A stretch of 64,000 nucleotides of DNA from Plasmodium malariae (lineage: Eukaryota > Apicomplexa > Aconoidasida > Haemosporida > Plasmodiidae). The stretch lies in contig NW_021638321.1 in the NCBI RefSeq assembly GCF_900090045.1, forward strand, positions 1 to 64,000. The letters run 5' to 3'. This document shows, piece after piece, positions 56,468 through 64,000 of the stretch. The number at the start of each line of letters is the position of its first letter. Position 1 is the stretch's first letter. Below the pieces are notes generated by a model, which saw nothing but the letters and a program-made list of their open reading frames with translations, did not search any database and was not told the origin of the DNA. A program made the translations under genes and the position numbers.

Positions 56468-57733
56468 TAAATTCTAATTCTAATAATATTTTCCTATTGT
56501 TAATTTTAATCTTTAAGATTTTACACTTTGAGAAAAGGTGTTATTTATCCTAAAAATATTAATCATAATAACTATAAAATAATTGAAAGAATTAATAAAG
56601 TAGCTCATAACTCGTACAATGCTTTATCTTTTGTAAAATATAGCACGTAATTTGATTTTTACATAAACTTTTATATGAGGTTATGATTTACAGTATATTC
56701 AAGAAGTTCAATATATAACGTACTACTCAATTTACGAAAAATTATATATACTTAAAATTAAATAAAAGCTTATTTTTCTGTTGTGTCGTATTTTAAAATA
56801 ATTTCATTCGTAATTAAATTTAATATGTTCCACTATTTCAAAAAAAAAATTTTTTAATTAATCTCTTCAGTGTTTTCATTTTTTAGTAATATATATTTTA
56901 TGTAATATTAACACATTGGAAAAATTAAAAAAAAAAGGATACAGTAAAGTTAATACATGAATGTTTCATACAATTACCATAATTTAAAAATATTACAATT
57001 AATATAAATTTACCTATGAGATTAGCATACGGAATATTATATATAAAATAAAAATATGGAAGTGTAACAATATAATTTATCATAATATATTAATATTTAT
57101 AATAACAATTTAAGAGAAAATAAATTAGTTTTTGTTTGGTCTTTCACAAACATGCTTTGATAGAAAATATTTTTTACAAATACAGATTAAACAATGAATA
57201 CAAATAAATACAAATGTTATTTTTAATATTACTTACGGATAAAAAAAATGATCTTTTCCATTATTACTACTGATATATAATATAAACCAAATAACATCTA
57301 TTATAAAATCATTATATTCGAAACAAATACTATAAAAATCCTAAATTATGTATTATTTTATTTTTAGAAAAATATTATTCTTCGATTAAATAATTTAACA
57401 GATTAAGAACAAAGAAAAAAAGGTAAAATTTAAAATACTAATTTAATTTTTCAAGAAAAAAGAGAAAAAGTATCGGTACAGTAATACAATTACTTAGTTT
57501 CATTATGAAAAGGACGGAGAACGTTATTTGTTAATTTAAAAATAATAATTCATTTTCTTAAAAATCAAAAAAAATAATAATTTTATACTAGAAAATTATA
57601 ATAAAATATAAAGCAGTAATATTTATAGTTAAAATGTAAATTAACAAATGAATTAAATAAAATAATATTAATTATTCCGTTATATATTAATTTTAGCGTT
57701 CAAATACATTTTTTTTGTTTAAATTTTCATATA

Positions 57734-57780
<47 letters not shown>

Positions 57781-58019
57781 GCCATAATAATTAAATCATA
57801 TGAAAAATACATTAAATTGCATATTAAAAAATTTTTAAAAATTTAAATTCACAAAAAATGTAAAAACAAATTTTATTTACATAAACATATAAATACAATT
57901 TTCCATATGTACGTTCGTACATAGAATATAATCGATTATTCTTATATTTAATATGTCATTAAAAATATTACAGATAGTAAATAACATTAAAGACTTCTTT
58001 ACCGAAGTAAACATATTTC
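56468..58019. other. Intergenic spacer, doublet 5
   Basis: No gene is seen. Contains a TAATATAATATAGC-like 5'-flank patch (near 56620-56650) and, toward the right, the long (TA)n run at 57740-57778 in the 3' flank of the last gene. Confidence 0.5.
57740..57778. repeat. (TA)n microsatellite
   Basis: Uninterrupted TA repeat of about 19 units, roughly 240 bp past the stop of the gene at 58020. It is the longest dinucleotide run in the window and a likely length-polymorphic site. Confidence 0.9.
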
Positions 58020-58953
58020 TTACCATTCATTGAATGCTTTCAAGAACTTAACTTTTTTATGTTTTATAACATTTTTATAATAATAAAAAACTCCTAGTAT
58101 AAGTAAAATACCCATTATTAAGATAGGTACACAATATATTAAGACACTTTGGGCTTTGTATGCTACAGAAAGATTTTGAGAAAAATAGGTGATCCAGGAA
58201 GCATTTGGCGCGATTTCAGGACCCGGTGACCTAACCCCCACACCAGCTGATGTACCATTTTCGAATAAGGTTAAAAAGTTCATTAATAAATCACCAATTG
58301 ATAAATCTAATACAGGTATAATTAATGCGACTACAAACAATAGTGAAAGCAAAAAAAGTCGTAATCTATATTTTTTATGCTTTAATTTTTTGTAATCTTT
58401 ATCTTTAATTAACAGCATTTTATTAAAAAAAGCTTTATCATCAAGTCCATTCATTATTTTTTTTTCATAATGGTTATATGATTTATGTAACATAGTACAT
58501 TTATTTTTCATAAGTTGATTAATTAATTTTTCCTTATATAATAAACTTCTATATAATTTTTTTTCTTTTTCTTTGTCACATTTTTCGTTCTTTTTTTTAG
58601 TATTATGCGGTATCTTCAATTCTAAATCTCTAACATTTGCAAAAATACCTTTTTCACAGTTTCCTAATAATCTATAAATTCGTTTACCTAATTTTCTACC
58701 AGAACCATATTTCTCATCCAAAATTTTGTTAAACCTGAACTAAAAAACAAAAAGTTAATATTTTATATATAAGCAGATAAATGTTCCCATTCCAAAAAAT
58801 TAATTAATAAAAATGTACAATAATAATACAAATAATACAATATTCATTCAAGAAGTATTAACATACCGTGTCACCGTAAAAATGATATATCCAATTTAAA
58901 ACGATAAACATATAAATTTTGAGAAAAAAGATAAACTTAATACTTTGTCCCAT
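58020..58953 (-). CDS. fam-l-type exported protein, strongly divergent, two exons
   Basis: Exon 1 is 58953-58867 (29 codons, starting MGQSIKFIFFLK and containing LNWIYHFYGD) with a GTATGT donor. Exon 2 is 58739-58020 after a TTTTTTAG acceptor. The intron is 127 bp and phase 0. The product is 268 aa. The export-motif position reads RLLGN (52-56). The core keeps YEKKIM, then KDKDYKKLKHKK in place of the usual KTYKKIIRKK, but lacks the FETKKYS motif. Transmembrane helices are at about 155-175 and 227-251. The loop has an unusual Pro/Gly patch (AGVGVRSPGPEIAPNASW) that is less AT-rich than anything nearby. The tail is YYYKNVIKHKKVKF followed by LKAFNEW. It resembles the gene at 55055 more than canonical fam-l. 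Plasmodium exported protein, unknown function, is the cautious name. Confidence 0.8.
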
Positions 58954-59295
58954 GTTATAAATCTCTAATATTGTAATATATAAAAAAAGTAAAAAATTAA
59001 CATCAAGTTATACTCTTTAACAATAAAAAATTAACCTTTTTATTTTTATAATATTTTTTCTTAAAAAATTAATATATGTAGCATATTTTATTACACAGTT
59101 AAAATAAAAATGCCTAAAAGAGAATTCTATAAAATTTTATAATTAATGTTATTTATAATAAATTAACCTTAATTAAAATAAAAAAATTTCAATTCATACA
59201 TATATATCATTAAGATATAATTTAATTACATTTTAGGGTAATTAAACAAATTTTTTTCTATGATTTATAATTATTTGCAAATTTTTACTTTATTT

Positions 59296-59340
59296 ACAAT
59301 ATGTAATGTATAAAATATAGATATATGTTATTGTACTAGT
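59296..59340 (-). promoter_or_regulatory. Conserved 5' block of the gene at 58020
   Basis: AATATGTAATGTATAAAATAT, then AGATATATGTTATTGTACTAG, about 345 bp upstream of the ATG. The weakest copy of the shared block. Function inferred. Confidence 0.3.
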
Positions 59341-62300
59341 TATTTATTGAATAATTACTACTTTTATATTTTCTCAATAATTATTCTAAATTTATTAATA
59401 TTTTATATCATAAGTGTATTTATTATTAAAAAAATGCTATTATTTGCAACAATGAAAAAAATTATTAATAAATTCAAAAAATATAAATATTCTAAAAAAT
59501 TTCGTATTTTGCCAATTATAATACATGCTTACTTTTATGGTGTAAAACCTATTTATAAGAAATCGAATTCCTAATTTAATGTATGTTTTGTGCGTAAAAT
59601 ATATACATTAAATTTAAAAAAAAAAGCTATATTTTAATATTTTATTATAGTTTTAGAATATTTTATTTTTCAATTAATGCCAGTTTACACCTTTATTTTT
59701 AAATGAAAAATATTTATATTAATACACTAAGAAAATGTTTTTTTATTAATTATATATTTAGAAAAAAATATTAACACAGTGAATGACAAAAAATGTATTA
59801 AATATAATATTTGTATAGAAATATCGTAAAAAATTTCATTAATTCAAAAATATATCAGAAGAAATATATATACAAATTATATACGGGTTATATCATGTAC
59901 GTAACACATAAAAAAACATAACAATACATATTACTCTAACGCATGCTTTAGTAATTTTTATATTTACAATGTTAATCAGAAACAATTATTTTTATACATT
60001 CTTCTAAAATTATACAATGCCTATAATAAATATATTTTAGTGGTACAACGATATATATAGAAATATATATATAAATAAATAATATTTTATTAAATTTAAC
60101 ATTATGATACTTTATTATCTTAAATTTCATACTAATTTTGATATAAAATTTATTGAGACCCTTATTTATTTTGTTCTATGTTTTCTCACAATGTGAACAA
60201 TCCATATTTTTTCTATTGTTTAACATTTCCACGTATAACGCTTCTTATTCCATTTTAAAATCTTATAATATCCTATGTATATAAAATGTGACATAAAATA
60301 TTACAGAAAAAGGCACTATATAAAAAAGTCCTAAACATATATATATAAATGATCTTTTTCAGTTTTTAAAACACCTACTTTTCCAAAGCTTTTTTCCATC
60401 TATATTTTTAAAAATTAAATCTAAATTTGTCAAAATTATTTATATTCTGTAAATTAAGAAATTAACAACAAAAACATTATTATACAGAAAAATCTGTAAT
60501 TTTTTCCTTATTAAGCCTATATATCACACATCCATTGTATATACATATATATATATATTTTATATTATTTACCTATCATGTCATTTTTGTATTTAATAAA
60601 ATATATTATCAATATTTAATACATATAAAAGAAACAAGATTAATATAAAATAATATTAAATTTAAATTTTCAGAATATTATATGATATTTATTATACTTA
60701 CGTATTACAAAATCTACGAAATATAATACATTTATTTAAATGTTCAATTTTTATCTAATGCAATGTGTTATTTATATTGTTTCAATATATTTAACTAAAG
60801 ATCTATGCTTTTCTTGTTTTACAAAGATAAATTGTTTATAAATTTCCCCTTTTTCATATTTTTAATACAAATTATTTGTTTTCTAATTCTATAAAATTCC
60901 AATACTTCATTTAATATTTAGAGTATTGGTATATACGGAGAAAAATGTTAATTATTATATAATTGACTATTTATGGATATGTTTTACAAAATTACCATGC
61001 TACTTTTATGTAATTTTAAAACTTTAAAGATGAATATATAGTTGTAAAAATAATGTGGCTTGATTCGATATGCGGTCAAATTAAAATTTGTTAATGAAAA
61101 CACGAACGTATTGAATCCAATTGATATTTAATTTAAGAAAAATTCTCATTCGATAGTTTACAGTCATCAAAGAAAAACGATCTGATGCTACTTCATATGA
61201 ATATATATCATTTTTTACAATAAAAATATTATGATTTATTGCAATATTTTTTTTATTTTTTTATATAAAACTTTAAATTATTCTCGTTAGAAATATGAAT
61301 GATCGCCTCCAAATTATTATGCTAATCAGGCAAAACATTATCGTCGTAATAGCGTTGTATTTACAAATATGTTGTATTTTTTAATACTATGTTATACTAT
61401 TTGAAAATTGCTGCTGTGTTCAAGAAAAATTAAATTAAGTATTTGAAACATCAGAATGAAAGACAATACCAATAATCTATTCATGATTCTGAAATGATCT
61501 TACATATTCAGGTCATATTAAGTGTAATTTATCATAAAATATTTTGAAAAATCTTAATTTATAAATAGTAAACAATAATAATATTTCAGTTTAAAACATA
61601 GAGTTTTGGAGTGTTTACTTAAAATGTATTTTGAAAAAGTACAAAAAAGAAGATTAGAGTAAATTTTTTTAATAATTATACTGCAAATATAATAGTATAT
61701 TAGTATTATTCTAACAAAATTATAAAAAGTTCTTATATAAAATCCACAGTGAACTGTTTAAACAAGGTAAAAAAAAAATATATATGGCATTAAAAGACAA
61801 ACATTTTATTCAAAAATTATAAGTTATTCAAAGAAATAGAAAATATATAAAATCATTAATTTTAATTTGATCTCCAATATACATATTATTATTCAACATT
61901 AACACATTTAGGATAAATAATATTCTTTAGAAGCAATACATCCATATAAAAAAGATTAATTGATACCTAAATAAAAGGAAAAATTAACAGTTAAATGATC
62001 GAAACATGAACAGTAGTTGTAATATATAAACATAATTATTAGTAAATTAACTAAAAATTCGTAGTAATAACTGTATGCTACATATCAAGGTTGTATTAAT
62101 ATATAAATTATTATTTATATACTATGATACTTATATTGTGAAAAATGTAATAAATTATAAAAATAATATTTTTATATATCAATGTTATATCCATACAATA
62201 TGATATTAAATGAATTATGTATTGCACTATAATCATAAATCAAATGGACTAAATGATAGTAATTTATACTTAACTATAATATCATATATTATACATTAAA

Positions 62301-64000
62301 ATAATGTGGATAAATAATATTTATTGCATTATTAATAAAATTCCATGTAAAGACAAGTTCGTTCTATAATATAATTCGATTTAAAATTTACGTGTATTAG
62401 TAATAGAATATAGGTAAAATTAAAATATATTTATATTGAAATAAATTATTTTATTATATTTTTCATCTATAATACCTTTTAAACATCCTTACATTATGAG
62501 TATATATGAACAATCATAAATTGTAGTATGCTATGAAATGAACTATGAACTTCAATGGATAAGTGCTTTTTATTACAATATATATCATGCACATTACATT
62601 GTACGTTTATACATATTGAAAGATATAAATTTTAACATATTATTTAATTTCATTAAAAAATGTTAAATAAGATTAAAATCATGTACAGTTTCAGCTTCAT
62701 CCTTTGTTATTGTACATATATATATATATATATACTTTAAATACATTAGTGTATTTGATATGAAAATTTTACCTATTAACTATATTTTAATGTTAAATAT
62801 TATTTTTTAAATAAATAAATTAATAATACTTATATGAAGAAATATTCAGTAAAATTTATGGGTATTTTTTAATTTTTTATTATTTTAAATTAAATGTCAT
62901 GAAAAAACAATTGTACCATAAAATATATTTGAATAAATGTTAAAATAAAATAACGAGAAATACATCTACAACAAAAAAAAATACTTTATATATATATTTT
63001 AAAACATTTATTGTATATTTCTCCCAAAGTGCTTTCATATATTTCAGAAACTCTTATTTTCTTTTACTTTGCCACATAATCATCCACTATTACATGTTAA
63101 TTATGTATTAAGATTACCATATATAAAAAATATTCAAATTTTTTATTTTAATATATAATACCTTAAAAAATGATAAATTATTTTTATATTATTTCTTCAT
63201 ATATTACTATTAATTAAGGTATTTTTAGATGTAACTTGATAAAATTGAAAATATTAAAAGAAAAAAGAAGAATACAACAAAAGGTATGTATAAATGCAAA
63301 ATTAAAAATTAAACGTATATGAAAAAAAGAAATTTTTTATTACTTTTGATTGATGTAACATAATTATAATAAATTAAATAATTATGTGAATTAACTACTT
63401 ACAAAAAATTAGTACCAATTAATATATATATATATATTTTTATGTATATATTTTTTTTTTTTTTTTTTTAATAATTTTACATTCATTATAGACTTGTTTC
63501 AAACTAAGGATTAAAATTATAAATAATATATTTACATTATAACAGAATAAGCTACGTTGTTCAATATACTTTTAAATAGTCCTGTAATTCCATTAATAAA
63601 CTCATATAATAAAAAGAATTATAAAATAATACATGATCTTTTTTAGTTTTAATACTAAATAAATATTCATCAGTTATACTAAAACGATACTTACATACAT
63701 TTATCAAATTCATTAAAAACGAAAAAATAAATTAAATATTTTTAATATATTTATTCTAACATATGTATTAATTATTAAACTAATAACGTTATAATACTTC
63801 ATTACTTGTTGTATTATTTAGTGTAATATATTATTTTATTTACAATTAATTGTAATAATATTGTTTTTTATGGTACAGTTTTAATTTTTTTTAATTATTT
63901 TTAATGATATAGAATAATTTTTTGGTACACGTATATATAATAATTTTGCATATTTTCATTAAGTAGGCAATCTTTTTTTCATTAACTGATATTCCTAAAT
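59341..64000. other. Gene-poor right end of the window
   Basis: No supportable gene on either strand. Includes the second copy of the 2-kb duplication (about 60330-62600), an (AT)n run near 62720-62733 and a T19 run at about 63451-63469. A short minus-strand fragment near 63000-63060 reads KKIRVSEIYESTLGEIY after a stop; this is too short to call. Confidence 0.5.
60330..62600. repeat. Diverged intergenic duplication, copy 2
   Basis: Shares ordered landmarks with about 6420-8500, including CTTTTTCAGTTTTTAAAACAC at 60353-60373, TACAAATATGTTGTATTTTT near 61362 and AACAAGGTAAAAAAAA near 61762. Same orientation as copy 1. Both copies sit upstream of a fam gene on the minus strand, consistent with a block copied together with its neighbouring gene. 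Ends are approximate. Confidence 0.5.

Noticed and set aside
58189..58395. Plus-strand open frame with Pro/Ala-rich start
   Set aside because: Antisense to the loop of the gene at 58020.
59347..59574. Plus-strand open frame of 75 codons
   Set aside because: In the 5' flank of the gene at 58020, low complexity, no conservation in other flanks.
1..64000. tRNA, rRNA, CRISPR, insertion sequence or telomere-repeat array
   Set aside because: No cloverleaf-like, rRNA-like, spaced-repeat or TTTAGGG/TTCAGGG-type arrays were seen on either strand.

Overview
The window is very AT-rich eukaryotic DNA with long homopolymer and (AT)n runs. Its genes are short, with two or three exons and introns of about 120-160 bp, and they belong to Plasmodium subtelomeric multigene families. 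Nine genes have the fam-l / fam-m architecture, which as far as I know is expanded only in Plasmodium malariae and its close ape relatives. Two more loci have the three-exon PIR layout. The best reading is a P. malariae-type subtelomere with no core housekeeping gene in view. The species call rests on recognising the families, not on a database search.

Layout: all fam-l/fam-m genes lie on the minus strand. They fall into five doublets spaced about 2.0-3.3 kb: fam-l 241-1248 + fam-m 3789-4728; fam-m 18406-19274 + a decayed fam-m relic near 21788-22101; fam-m 27724-28604 + fam-l 31875-32882; fam-l 42331-43330 + fam-m 45970-46861; and two divergent fam-l-type genes, 55055-56009 and 58020-58953. 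Between the doublets sit a PIR pseudogene on the plus strand (14549-15708), a decayed coding-like stretch on the plus strand (24057-24684), a possible decayed gene on the minus strand (34871-35481) and an apparently intact but short PIR gene on the minus strand (50619-51555). The remainder is gene-poor AT-rich DNA, including a diverged duplication of about 2 kb (near 6.4-8.5 kb and 60.3-62.6 kb) and a visibly less AT-rich gene-free block (37.8-40.3 kb).

Every fam gene was reconstructed by splicing a signal-anchor-like first exon (29 codons in eight genes, 28 in one) to a long second exon through a phase-0 intron of 121-140 bp. This puts the arginine of a PEXEL-like export motif at residue 52 (51 in the 28-codon case) in every protein. 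Each gene also shares a degenerate 5' block about 320-445 bp upstream of its ATG and an (AT)n landmark downstream of its stop, so the unit of duplication appears to be gene plus flanks. By family knowledge these are exported or surface proteins of infected red cells. They do not form a pathway and look like a reservoir of variant, independently transcribed genes. In the published P. malariae assembly such doublets are reported to point toward the telomere, which would place the telomere to the left of this window (inference).
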